Of a stretch of DNA of 64,000 bases, positions 1 through 7,173 are shown in pieces. How positions within the stretch are numbered: the first letter of the stretch is position 1; the number at the start of each line of letters is the position of its first letter. The DNA comes from an uncultured bacterium (GTDB lineage Bacteria; Cyanobacteriota; Vampirovibrionia; Gastranaerophilales; Gastranaerophilaceae): positions 1 to 64,000 of the forward strand of contig CADBUY010000002.1 in the NCBI GenBank assembly GCA_902797965.1, given 5' to 3'. The notes below the pieces were generated by a model. It had not been told where the DNA came from and searched no databases. It was given only the letters and a program-made list of their open reading frames with translations. The translations under genes were made by a program, and so were the position numbers.

Positions 1-273
1 TTCTTTGCCGTCCACTTCGGTTTTTGCTTCCTGCTTTAAAGTCCACACTTCCTGTCCGTCATCTTGCATTGTATAACCTAAAATTTCGCAAAAGAATTTA
101 GAGAAAAATTTGCCCTGTAATGATGTTTCCTTTGCTTTGCTTAAATCGTGGTCTTTAAATGCCGTTTGCCACGCTGATATGATTTCATCAATTCTTTGTC
201 TTTTTTCACCATCAGGAAAACTATATTTTTCTACACAACTTTTTAATAATTTCTGATTTATAAGTACCGCCAT
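1..273 (-). CDS. N-terminal part of probable type IIG restriction-modification enzyme (partial)
   Basis: A reading frame runs off the left edge of the window. It starts at the ATG at 271-273 and stays open for 91 codons, with a weak AAGGGAA ribosome site upstream. The sequence seen is basic and helical, then has the pattern GKFFSKFFCEILGY, a tryptophan-leucine stretch and KTEVDGKE. That order (FF.e.LGY, then a W.l..E.kt..dGk strand) is what I associate with the start of Eco57I-like single-chain enzymes that both methylate and cut DNA. The methyltransferase motifs would lie outside the window, so the assignment rests on the N-terminus only. A BREX-type methylase or another large methylase is possible. 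Confidence 0.5.
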   Translation of the reverse strand, partial: MAVLINQKLLKSCVEKYSFPDGEKRQRIDEIISAWQTAFKDHDLSKAKETSLQGKFFSKFFCEILGYTMQDDGQEVWTLKQEAKTEVDGKE

Positions 274-374
274 CCGCAAATTCCCTTAACAAATAACCCC
301 ATGTAAATATAATATTACCATAAATGCTAATTTATGTATTTATCTGTTATTATCGTAAATAGTATTTACAAGTT

Positions 375-1631
375 TTATACTTCTTGCATGTGTATTTCCC
401 ATCTTGGGAACCCGCACCCTGCCTCATCTACGTATTCAACGCATTCTTTATCCAAAATTCTGAATTCTTCACCTTTTGGATATACAACTTCTTGATTAAA
501 TCCTAAATTATAGGCTCTTGAAGTTTCGGATTTTGGGTGAATAATAAATTTAACATTCTGATTAATCATTAAATCGTTATAATCTTCTTCCCCATAAGTT
601 TTGTGAGTTGAACAACAAAGTCTTTTATTTAACCTAAAAATACCGCCGCTTTTTGGAATTTCTTTCATAACAAATTTTTCTGCATCTCCAAAACCTGTCC
701 AATGATAAACAGGTTCTATATCAAAATCTTGTTTGTAATCTTTTTCAGCAATAGTTTCAAAAGTCTTTTTAAATTGTTTAGGATGTTTTGAATTATATCT
801 CCCTCCAAGCTGCATTACAGCTTTTTGAAGTGAATCATCCGAAAATTCAAAACTGCCAAGATGGGCTCTTTGCCAAGCAAGTAATATTTTTGAATCAGGA
901 GACTTTTCATCCAATTTAGGCATTTTAGAAAGTATATTAAGCCTTGCATCTTCTATACGCCGTTTTTCTAATTCGTAAATTGCACTTGCCCTTTCTTCTT
1001 GAGTTAGCGGGCGTGGTCTTACAGCTTTATCAGGTTCGTGCTGCAATTTAGATTTAATGATTTTTATTCGTGAAGCTTCAAGCTGTTTTTGCTTGCGTTC
1101 ACGAATTTTTATAACTCTTGAAAGATAATCTGATATACTTTCATTTTCTTTTTGCGGTGTTTTCTTTGCTATAGCAGAAAGATTAAGAAACATTCGGGTA
1201 TAGAATTCTTCCATTGCGCACATGTGATTCAAATACCCTCTATCAGCAGATGCATTTATGTTCAAACCATCTTCCGATGTTTCTTGCAAAAATTTTATAA
1301 TATCATCTCTTGTAATTTGAACTCCTCTTTGCTCAATAGATTTAACTTCGCTTAAAAGATTTTTTGCCAATTTTTTTGAACTGGGCATTCCTGTTGCACC
1401 GTCATATTTAATTATTTGATTTAAATTTTCTGATAGTTTTTCTATAAGAGATTCCGGATTAAATAAAATTCCTTCTATTTTTGCTTTTTGACTTAATTCA
1501 ACGACATCTTCCTGTAAAGAATGGTATTTTAAATTTCCTATATTAATATTTTTAATCGGTTTTGTTTGTAAAATACTTTCTTTACCACTAAATTTAACAA
1601 ATTGTTTTATAAAATTTACACTTATTCCCAT
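375..1631 (-). CDS. Lineage-specific protein with a possible ADP-ribosyltransferase-like C-terminal domain
   Basis: This 418-residue protein is not one I recognise as a whole. The first 25 residues contain VKFSGK, one of the F-x-G-type leaders seen in other proteins of this window, and there is no Sec signal peptide. Residues about 40-300 are mostly helical and charged. From residue 307 on, the order of short motifs resembles an ART fold: VYHWTG (308-313), CCSTHK (339-344, in the place of an STS strand) and NQEVVYPKGEEFRI (379-392, in the place of the E-x-E turn). If that reading is right, the first conserved Arg is His and the first Glu of E-x-E is Asn, so the site would be atypical or inactive. 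A weak copy of the GGCAATTTC/ACTTTATAT promoter class lies 30-60 bases upstream. Confidence 0.45.
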   Translation of the reverse strand: MGISVNFIKQFVKFSGKESILQTKPIKNINIGNLKYHSLQEDVVELSQKAKIEGILFNPESLIEKLSENLNQIIKYDGATGMPSSKKLAKNLLSEVKSIEQRGVQITRDDIIKFLQETSEDGLNINASADRGYLNHMCAMEEFYTRMFLNLSAIAKKTPQKENESISDYLSRVIKIRERKQKQLEASRIKIIKSKLQHEPDKAVRPRPLTQEERASAIYELEKRRIEDARLNILSKMPKLDEKSPDSKILLAWQRAHLGSFEFSDDSLQKAVMQLGGRYNSKHPKQFKKTFETIAEKDYKQDFDIEPVYHWTGFGDAEKFVMKEIPKSGGIFRLNKRLCCSTHKTYGEEDYNDLMINQNVKFIIHPKSETSRAYNLGFNQEVVYPKGEEFRILDKECVEYVDEAGCGFPRWEIHMQEV

Positions 1632-1662
1632 GCAAAAATTTCTCTTAGATTCTTACTTATAT

Positions 1663-1692
1663 ATTTTAAGTGTTTTCAAGAAAAAAATTTGC
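1663..1692 (-). promoter_or_regulatory. Weak copy of the GGCAATTTC-N13/14-ACTTTATAT promoter class
   Basis: On the minus strand GCAAATTT is followed after 13 bases by ACTTAAAATATAT, about 30 bases before the ATG at 1631. The upstream block carries an extra A and the downstream block has two mismatches compared with the best copies (29319-29349, 34872-34902), so this is a supporting rather than a defining member. Confidence 0.35.
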
Positions 1693-1714
1693 TAAAATAT
1701 TACAATATATTAAA

Positions 1715-1788
1715 CCTCCTTGACGGGAGTTGAACCCGTGACCTTTGGCTTCGGAGACCAACGCTCTATCCAACTGAGCTACAAGGAG
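1715..1788 (-). tRNA. tRNA-Arg (anticodon CCG)
   Basis: Read on the minus strand, all tRNA parts are present: a 7-bp acceptor stem (CTCCTTG with CAAGGAG), a D arm with AGTTGGATA, an anticodon stem TTGGT/GCCAA around the loop CTCCGAA, a T arm with TTCAACT, and discriminator G. Anticodon CCG reads CGG (Arg). The terminal CCA is not encoded. It lies 80 bases downstream of uppS on the same strand and may share its transcript. Confidence 0.97.
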
Positions 1789-1813
1789 ATTTAATTTGCT
1801 ATATTCACTTATT

Positions 1814-1834
1814 GTTGGGGGGAGAAACCCCAAC
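1814..1834. repeat. Short inverted repeat in the uppS-tRNA spacer
   Basis: GTTGGGG and CCCCAAC form a 7-bp stem around a 7-base loop. No T-run follows directly on either strand, so it is a poor intrinsic terminator. It may be a processing site or a degenerate dispersed repeat. Confidence 0.4.
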
Positions 1835-1869
1835 CTACAATCTGATTTTGTTAGGTATTGGCTGACCTG

Positions 1870-2574
1870 CTATTTGCCAAATCGTCGATTTCTGCGCTTA
1901 TATTCTAATACACACTCAGCAAGTCTTTCTTTATTAAATTCAGGCCAAAATTCAGGAATTACGATAAATTCAGAATACGCAATCTGCCACAACAGATAAT
2001 TTGAAACTCTCATCTCTCCTCCTGTTCTGATGAGCAAATCAGGATCAGGAATGTTTTTTGTATAAAGATGCTGTGATATTACATCTTCCGTAATATCCGT
2101 TATTCCTTCTTCAACTATATTTTTTACTGCATGAACTATTTCATCTCTGGAACCATAGTTAAAAGCTATTTGAAGATTAACACCTGTATTATCTTTTGTT
2201 GTTTCAACCGCATTTTTAAGGATTTTTTGCAATTTGTCGCTTAATTTTGTTGTATCACCAATAAATGATATTACAACATTATTCTCATCCATTTCTTTTA
2301 ATTCATTCTTTAGAGTTTCACCCAATAAATCCATCAAAAAATTAACTTCTTCAGGTTTTCTGTTCCAGTTTTCCGTAGAGAATGCGTATACTGTAAGGTA
2401 TTTAATACCAAAATCGTCAAAAGCTCTCATTGTCGCTTTGAGTGCATCAACACCTTTTTTGTGTCCAACCATGGACGGCAGGCTTCTTTCCTTTGCCCAG
2501 CGTCTGTTTCCATCCATAATTATTGCTATGTGTTTTAAATTACATTCTTCTACAATCTTTTTAATATCTTCCAT
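1870..2574 (-). CDS. uppS: Isoprenyl transferase (undecaprenyl diphosphate synthase)
   Basis: A 234-residue cis-prenyltransferase that condenses isopentenyl diphosphate onto farnesyl diphosphate to give the C55 carrier lipid used for peptidoglycan and surface polysaccharides. The family signature is complete: HIAIIMDGNRRWAK at residues 15-28 with the catalytic Asp, then GHKKGVDALK, AFSTENWNRKPEEV, and the C-terminal DLLIRTGGEMRVSNYLLWQIAYSEF block that binds Mg2+ and substrate. Length is normal, if slightly short. It lies downstream of the MpaA-like and M16 genes in the same direction with a 49-base gap. Confidence 0.96.
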   Translation of the reverse strand: MEDIKKIVEECNLKHIAIIMDGNRRWAKERSLPSMVGHKKGVDALKATMRAFDDFGIKYLTVYAFSTENWNRKPEEVNFLMDLLGETLKNELKEMDENNVVISFIGDTTKLSDKLQKILKNAVETTKDNTGVNLQIAFNYGSRDEIVHAVKNIVEEGITDITEDVISQHLYTKNIPDPDLLIRTGGEMRVSNYLLWQIAYSEFIVIPEFWPEFNKERLAECVLEYKRRNRRFGK

Positions 2575-2623
2575 TTCTATCCTTTAAATTTTTTTGTCGG
2601 GATATATTCCCGATTAATATTTC

Positions 2624-3211
2624 CTATTCGTATTTTTCCAGCATCTCAAATATCTTGAACACAGGTGCTTCTAATTCTTTTATGTCAATTTCTTCATCAA
2701 GTTCAAGAGTAATAGTTGGAATAGTTCTTTCAATTCCAGCCCAAGTACCGAAACTTCCGGGCGTTGGGTAACCTATGTTTTCTTCAACAGGGTAACCTAT
2801 AATTTTTGATATCTTATCTGATATTTCTCTTGCAGGTCCATCATAATTTACAACTTTATATGGAGCATGAAGAGTAAGTATTATTTTGGGTGTATGTTTT
2901 TCAATTACATCTATAACAAACTTTGTTTCTTCTTCACTTGCTGGTGAATTTCCTCCAAAGAAGTTATCTTTTTCAGTAAGTTCCCAATTTTTTGTCGGAA
3001 AATTCCTGTTTAAATCAACTCCGTTAGAATTTGTTCTGACGTTATGTTCTACTCCATATTCGTTTAAACAAGGAATAAACATAAGTGACGTATCTGTTTT
3101 TTTATTCAGATATTTTTCAATTAAGTATTTCCCCTGAGGCTCGTCACCATGGAAGCAACCGATTATAAGCACCGAAGAGTTTAAATTTCCGAAGAGTCTC
3201 AGCATACACAA
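2624..3211 (-). CDS. M14-family peptidase, MpaA-like murein peptide amidase
   Basis: A 195-residue zinc carboxypeptidase-fold protein. The metal and substrate residues are visible: HGDE (His21, Glu24), VDLNRNFP (65-72), LHAPY with the third ligand His115, and the catalytic Glu170 in TITLEL. PGSFGTWAG (151-159) just before it is the pattern I know from MpaA, which cuts the gamma-D-Glu/diaminopimelate bond in murein peptides during cell wall recycling. There is no signal peptide, so it should act in the cytoplasm. It starts 6 bases after the M16 homologue ends and is surely cotranscribed with it. The next Met at residue 3 is an alternative start. A succinylglutamate desuccinylase-type amidase is the main alternative. 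Confidence 0.75.
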   Translation of the reverse strand: MCMLRLFGNLNSSVLIIGCFHGDEPQGKYLIEKYLNKKTDTSLMFIPCLNEYGVEHNVRTNSNGVDLNRNFPTKNWELTEKDNFFGGNSPASEEETKFVIDVIEKHTPKIILTLHAPYKVVNYDGPAREISDKISKIIGYPVEENIGYPTPGSFGTWAGIERTIPTITLELDEEIDIKELEAPVFKIFEMLEKYE

Positions 3212-3217
3212 CTCCTA

Positions 3218-4417
3218 TTACGGTTTCAGCACAGAAAGTATATAGTCATCAGTAAAGTATTTATTAGCGCAGTCTAAAATATCCTGAGAAGTAACCTGTT
3301 TAATTTGTTCAATGACTGTTTCTCTATAGTTAAAAGGTTTACCCATAATTGCGTAATATGCCATAATGTTAGCTTGCTGCGAGTTTGTTTCTGAAAGAAA
3401 CTGTTGTTTCCCTATAAGATTATTTTTTGCATTTCGCAATTCTTCTTCGCTTACTTCAATGTTTTTAATTTTTTCAATCTCTTCTTTAAAGCCATCTATT
3501 GAAGTTTGAATATTCCCAGGTTCTGTTCCAATGTAAATGCTAAATACAGCAGATTTTAAGTGGGTTTCATAAGACGTTCTAACAGTGTATGCAAGTCCTT
3601 TTTTCTCTCTGAGTTCAAGGAACAGTCTGGAACTTAGACCGCTTGCTCCAAGTATTATATTCAGAAGCATCAACACTGGGTATTCTTTGTCTGTAATTGT
3701 TCCGACAAGCCATCCTTGCAAAATTTGCGCCTGATTAGCATCTTCTTTAATAATTTCCGTATATTCCTGAATAATAGGTTTAGGAATTGTTATGTTTGAC
3801 GTGCTATTTGCAGAAGCGGGAATTGCTCCTAAATATTTTTCAATAAGTCCGTTTTCTTCAATATCACCAACGAGAGCAACAGCTTTTGCCCCTGTTTCCA
3901 AAATCTTTTTATAGATGTTTATAACATCATCTTTTTTTACCTTGTCTATGTTTTCAAGAATTGTTGTGTAACTGTGCCCATAAAAATGATCTTTATATAT
4001 ATTTTTTGTAAATAAGTCTGAAACTTTAACTTTCGCGGAGTCTAATTCTGCATTAAGTTCGCCTATAAGTTTACTTTTTTCTTTATCAAATTCTTCAAAA
4101 GTAGAATTTAGAACAATATCGCTTAATAAACTCAGTGCTAATTCAAAATCTTCATTAAGGCAAACAAATCTAAATCTCAAGTAATCAGACTTCATTTCTG
4201 TATAAAGCTCAATGGCATTTTCATCCATAATATTTGCAATATCTTCAGATGAATATTTTTTCGTTCCTTTGAGCAATAGTCGATTCATTAAAGAATATTG
4301 ACCGGCAATTCTCTCATCGTCATTAATTGAAATGTTCAAAGTAAATGCCGTTCTTGGTGTATCTTTATTTTGCTTAATGCAGCAATTAATTCCGTTGTTT
4401 AAAATAAATTCTCTCAT
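3218..4417 (-). CDS. M16 peptidase-family protein lacking the HXXEH zinc site
   Basis: A 399-residue M16B (processing peptidase/PqqL-like) protein. The fold is clear from MNRLLLKGTKKYSSEDI near residue 44, the central GASGLSSRLFLELREKKGLAYTV block (the R/Y motif) and the spacing between the two halves. The catalytic HXXEH is replaced by Ser42-Leu-Met-Asn45-Arg46, so no zinc can be bound in the normal way. It therefore resembles the non-catalytic partner of heterodimeric M16B enzymes; the active partner is not in the window. There is no ribosome site: a TAAAAT box (4424-4429) sits exactly six bases before the ATG, suggesting a leaderless mRNA. It heads the transcript with the MpaA-like amidase. 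Confidence 0.85.
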   Translation of the reverse strand: MREFILNNGINCCIKQNKDTPRTAFTLNISINDDERIAGQYSLMNRLLLKGTKKYSSEDIANIMDENAIELYTEMKSDYLRFRFVCLNEDFELALSLLSDIVLNSTFEEFDKEKSKLIGELNAELDSAKVKVSDLFTKNIYKDHFYGHSYTTILENIDKVKKDDVINIYKKILETGAKAVALVGDIEENGLIEKYLGAIPASANSTSNITIPKPIIQEYTEIIKEDANQAQILQGWLVGTITDKEYPVLMLLNIILGASGLSSRLFLELREKKGLAYTVRTSYETHLKSAVFSIYIGTEPGNIQTSIDGFKEEIEKIKNIEVSEEELRNAKNNLIGKQQFLSETNSQQANIMAYYAIMGKPFNYRETVIEQIKQVTSQDILDCANKYFTDDYILSVLKP

Positions 4418-4471
4418 AGGTTAATTTTATCATAAACTAAAATTTTGGTAAAATAATAATACTTCTAATTT

Positions 4472-4503
4472 ATGACAAAGAAAAAGCCTCTTGGGAAAGA
4501 GGC
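4472..4503 (-). terminator. Intrinsic terminator, minus strand
   Basis: A perfect 7-bp stem (GCCTCTT with AAGAGGC, 4486-4503) with a 4-base loop is followed on the minus strand by TTTTTCTTTG. It closes the transcript of the coiled-coil protein gene at 4593-5108. Confidence 0.85.
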
Positions 4504-4592
4504 GGGGGAATTTAAGTTAATAGGTATACACTTCACATTTACTACACACTAATAGTTTTTAGAGTAATCTTTTAGGGTTTTTATTCACCCTG

Positions 4593-5108
4593 TTAACTTA
4601 GTCCGAATTTAGGAACAAAGTTTTGAACTTCTTCTTTTAACAGACTTTCGCACGATTCTTTCATTGCTTTTTTCTGTTTTAATTGAGTTTCTATACTATT
4701 CATCTCAAGTTCAATTTCTTTTTCAATTTCCGACATAGCATCAATTTCTTGCTGCTTCAAAGCTTTCATTGATTGTTCTCTGAACCTTGCAAATGCACTC
4801 ATTTCATATTGCATTTGAGTCATTTGATTTCCTGTCCAAGGAACCATACCGCTTGCTTTCATCATTTGAAGCTGCTGCATTGCACTCATTGAACTTGCCT
4901 GATTAGAATACTGAGCGAACATTGTTGCTCTTGGTAAAAGTTCAGCCGATATTCCTGAGACATTGCCCATTGTCATTATTGACGAACTACCCAGACGACT
5001 TGCGTACTTCTGATAGTTCGACAACCTGGTTCGGACTCGCATCGCTTCCCTTTCCAAGTCATTTATTTCACGTGTTAATTTCTGGACTTGCCAGAGTGCC
5101 ATTAACAT
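4593..5108 (-). CDS. Coiled-coil, Met/Gln-rich lineage-specific protein
   Basis: A 171-residue protein I do not recognise. It is nearly all helix: a first coiled coil over residues 5-40 (heptads with LTREINDLEREAMRV), a Met/Gln/Ser-rich centre (60-105) and a second coiled coil (105-165) ending FVPKFGLS. There is no signal peptide, membrane segment or cysteine pair. The start is set by a TAGGTAGG ribosome site 6 bases before the ATG. It has a strong copy of the GGCAATTTC-type promoter 50-75 bases upstream and its own terminator, so it is a single-gene unit. Its composition is like secreted needle, filament or scaffold proteins, but this is only an impression. Confidence 0.7.
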   Translation of the reverse strand: MLMALWQVQKLTREINDLEREAMRVRTRLSNYQKYASRLGSSSIMTMGNVSGISAELLPRATMFAQYSNQASSMSAMQQLQMMKASGMVPWTGNQMTQMQYEMSAFARFREQSMKALKQQEIDAMSEIEKEIELEMNSIETQLKQKKAMKESCESLLKEEVQNFVPKFGLS

Positions 5109-5154
5109 AGTAAACCTACCTAACTGTAAACTAACCTTTTTTAACCTTACATTT

Positions 5155-5185
5155 ATATAAAGTATTTTACTTTTTAAAAATTGCT
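5155..5185 (-). promoter_or_regulatory. Recurrent promoter, GGCAATTTC-N13/14-ACTTTATAT class
   Basis: On the minus strand AGCAATTT is followed after 14 bases by ACTTTATATAAATGTAAGG. This block, including the ATGTAAGGTTA after it, is almost identical to the copy at 8369-8399. The start codon of the downstream coiled-coil gene lies 47 bases from the ACTTTATAT block. Confidence 0.7.
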
Positions 5186-5219
5186 TTTTTTTTTATAATA
5201 ATAAAAAAGGAGAATTTGT

Positions 5220-5666
5220 ATGATAAAAGACGATTTAAAAAATGCTCAAATTTATTATGGAATCTCAGAAAATATAAGAGCCGGGTTTGAGTGGATAAAG
5301 AATAATGATTTAAAAACAATGAATAATGGAAGGTATGAAATTAGCGATAAAATTTATGCTAATTTACAAAGCTACATAACAAAGGATGATGCACCTTATG
5401 AAGCGCACCGAGATTATATTGATATTCAGTATATGGTAATAGGCGAAGAATTATCAGGGGTTACTGATTATTCAAATTGTGCTGTAACAGAAGAATACAA
5501 CAAAGAAAAAGATATTGAGTTTTTGAAAAATATGTCGGAAGAGCAATTCTATAAAATAAATGAGGGTGAATTTTTTGTGTTCTTCCCGACAGATGCTCAT
5601 AAGCCGGCAATTAAAGTTGATACAAATAAAAATGTAAAAAAGGTAATTGTTAAGGTAAGAGTTTGA
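5220..5666 (+). CDS. YhcH/YjgK/YiaL family protein (sugar anomerase-like)
   Basis: A 148-residue single-domain cupin-like protein of the EbgC/NanQ (DUF386) family. Visible family blocks are YEAHRDYIDIQYMV (53-67) and EGEFFVFFPTDAHKPAIKV (116-134), which carry the His and Glu residues of the proposed metal site. Members act on sialic acid or other sugars, as anomerases or as small partners of beta-galactosidase. No sugar catabolic genes adjoin it, so its substrate is not indicated. AAAAAGGAG lies 6 bases upstream of the ATG, with a TATAAT box before it. It is a monocistronic unit with a strong terminator. Confidence 0.88.
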   Translation: MIKDDLKNAQIYYGISENIRAGFEWIKNNDLKTMNNGRYEISDKIYANLQSYITKDDAPYEAHRDYIDIQYMVIGEELSGVTDYSNCAVTEEYNKEKDIEFLKNMSEEQFYKINEGEFFVFFPTDAHKPAIKVDTNKNVKKVIVKVRV

Positions 5667-5679
5667 TTTTGAGATGAAT

Positions 5680-5726
5680 AAGAAGCGACAATTCTATATT
5701 AGAATTGTCGCTTCTTGCTTTTTTAG
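5680..5726 (+). terminator. Strong intrinsic terminator
   Basis: A perfect 16-bp stem (arms 5680-5695 and 5701-5716) with a 5-base loop is followed by GCTTTTTTAG. It ends the YhcH-like gene and may also serve the opposite-strand gene at 5743. Confidence 0.92.
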
Positions 5727-5742
5727 CAATATACTATAATTT

Positions 5743-6120
5743 TTATGCTGCAAAGATATTTTTTTTGTTTTGATCTATTTCAAAAACTTCGCCCTGATAA
5801 GGATTCTTTTCAGAATCTTCGTTCTCTGTATTTAATACTTTCCATAAATCGCCAAAAGTATATTCTTTTTTTCTGCTATTGGCATGTTTTTGCAAATATT
5901 TTAAAGTTTCTTTCAAAGATTGATTTAAAGTAATTTGAGTAGAGGCTAAAAGTATGTATTCCTGAGTAGTCAAGCTTCTTGCATTTGTAATTGAATTTTG
6001 CATAATACTTTCCGAAGCTTTTTGTTGCGCTTCTTCATTCCCCTGAACCAAATTTTTTGCAGAATTTTTAATTAATTCCCGATTTTCAAATCCCATTGAT
6101 GTTGATACACTCATACCCAT
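5743..6120 (-). CDS. Small lineage-specific protein under a sigma28-type promoter
   Basis: A 125-residue soluble, helical protein I do not recognise. It starts MGMSVSTSMGF, echoing the MGMAASQ start of the other sigma28-linked protein at 41935-43308. A central Gln/Asn/Ser-rich helix follows (ITLNQSLKETLKYLQKHANS, 70-89). There is no signal peptide. AAAAGGAAAA precedes the ATG by 6-8 bases. The promoter 55 bases upstream matches the FliA consensus in all but the last base. It could be a late flagellar or type-III substrate, a chaperone or a small filament protein; nothing in the sequence decides between them. Confidence 0.7.
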   Translation of the reverse strand: MGMSVSTSMGFENRELIKNSAKNLVQGNEEAQQKASESIMQNSITNARSLTTQEYILLASTQITLNQSLKETLKYLQKHANSRKKEYTFGDLWKVLNTENEDSEKNPYQGEVFEIDQNKKNIFAA

Positions 6121-6175
6121 ATCTGATTTTCCTTTTTAATTTTCCGACTTCTGTCGTTTTCCCTTTATACCAGTA

Positions 6176-6202
6176 CTATCGGCATTTTTTTATAAAACTT
6201 TA
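6176..6202 (-). promoter_or_regulatory. Sigma28 (FliA)-type promoter
   Basis: On the minus strand TAAAGTTT (6195-6202), exactly 11 bases, then GCCGATAG (6176-6183). The sigma28 consensus is TAAAGTTT-N11-GCCGATAA, so 15 of 16 positions match with perfect spacing. The transcript would start near 6168, giving a leader of about 50 bases for the gene at 5743-6120. Confidence 0.88.
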
Positions 6203-6311
6203 GCTTTATAACTTATTTTTGAAAAAATTGTTACATAACTTAACATTATTACTTAAAAACGGACTTTAGCCTTATTTTATAGTATTATTAGTAAAGAAAG
6301 TGGAGGAAGTA

Positions 6312-7127
6312 ATGTCAGTTGTTTTGGAACAAAAACAGGGATTGATTGCCGGTGACGGTTTACTGCCTATTAAGATGGCTCAGTATGCGAAAGAGAATGG
6401 TTTTGATGTAGTTGCGATATCTTTATCAGATGATAATTATAAACAATTAAAAAAATATTGTTCAAAGGTTTATTCTTTTTGTCCCGGAGAAGCTTTAAAA
6501 ATTGAAAAAGTTTTAAAAGATGAAGGAATTAAACAATTAACATTTCTTGGCAAAGTTAGCAAAACTATAATTATTAAACGTCCTAAATTTGATTCCAAAG
6601 CTGTTGATTTTATTAAAAAGGCAGTCAGATTAAATGATGATAAAGTTATGCTGATGCTTATTGAAGAGATGGAAAAGATTGGTATTACGATTTTAGACCA
6701 AACTTTGTTTATAAAAAATCTTATGATACCATCGGGAGTTTTGGGAAAAGTTCAGCCTACGCAGGAACAAATTGATGATGTTAATTATGGTTATTGGCTT
6801 GCAAAAGAAACTGGTAAACTGGATATAGGGCAATCCGTTGTTATAAAAGATAAAATGATTATGGCTGTAGAGGCAATTGAGGGAACAGATAAGTGTATAA
6901 AACGAGGATGTAAAATTGCAAAGAAAAATTCCCGTATAATTAAGGTTGCAAAACCTTCTCAGGACAAAAGATTTGATATTCCCGCAATCGGACTCAGAAC
7001 GTTAAAGACAATGAACCGATATAAAGCAGATTTGATTGCTGTTGAAGCGGGTGAAACGATTATTGTTGATAAAGACGAAGTCATTAAATTCGCAGATAAG
7101 CATGGCATTGTCGTAATGGCAGTATAA
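6312..7127 (+). CDS. lpxI: UDP-2,3-diacylglucosamine pyrophosphatase LpxI
   Basis: A 271-residue LpxI-family (DUF1009) enzyme. It hydrolyses UDP-2,3-diacylglucosamine to 2,3-diacylglucosamine 1-phosphate in lipid A synthesis, replacing LpxH. Family blocks are visible: GLIAGDGLLPIKMAQYAKENG near the start, VEAIEGTDKCIKRG, and the C-terminal VAKPSQDKRFDIPAIGLRTLK. The start at 6312 follows GGAGG with 5 bases between; an in-frame GTG at 6300 lies before this site and is less likely. lpxB, the next enzyme of the pathway, follows 46 bases later, so the two form a lipid A operon. The other lpx genes are not in the window. Confidence 0.94.
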   Translation: MSVVLEQKQGLIAGDGLLPIKMAQYAKENGFDVVAISLSDDNYKQLKKYCSKVYSFCPGEALKIEKVLKDEGIKQLTFLGKVSKTIIIKRPKFDSKAVDFIKKAVRLNDDKVMLMLIEEMEKIGITILDQTLFIKNLMIPSGVLGKVQPTQEQIDDVNYGYWLAKETGKLDIGQSVVIKDKMIMAVEAIEGTDKCIKRGCKIAKKNSRIIKVAKPSQDKRFDIPAIGLRTLKTMNRYKADLIAVEAGETIIVDKDEVIKFADKHGIVVMAV

Positions 7128-7173
7128 ACATCACTCCCTCACTGGATGGAGAGGGTAATGGAGGAGTGATAAT

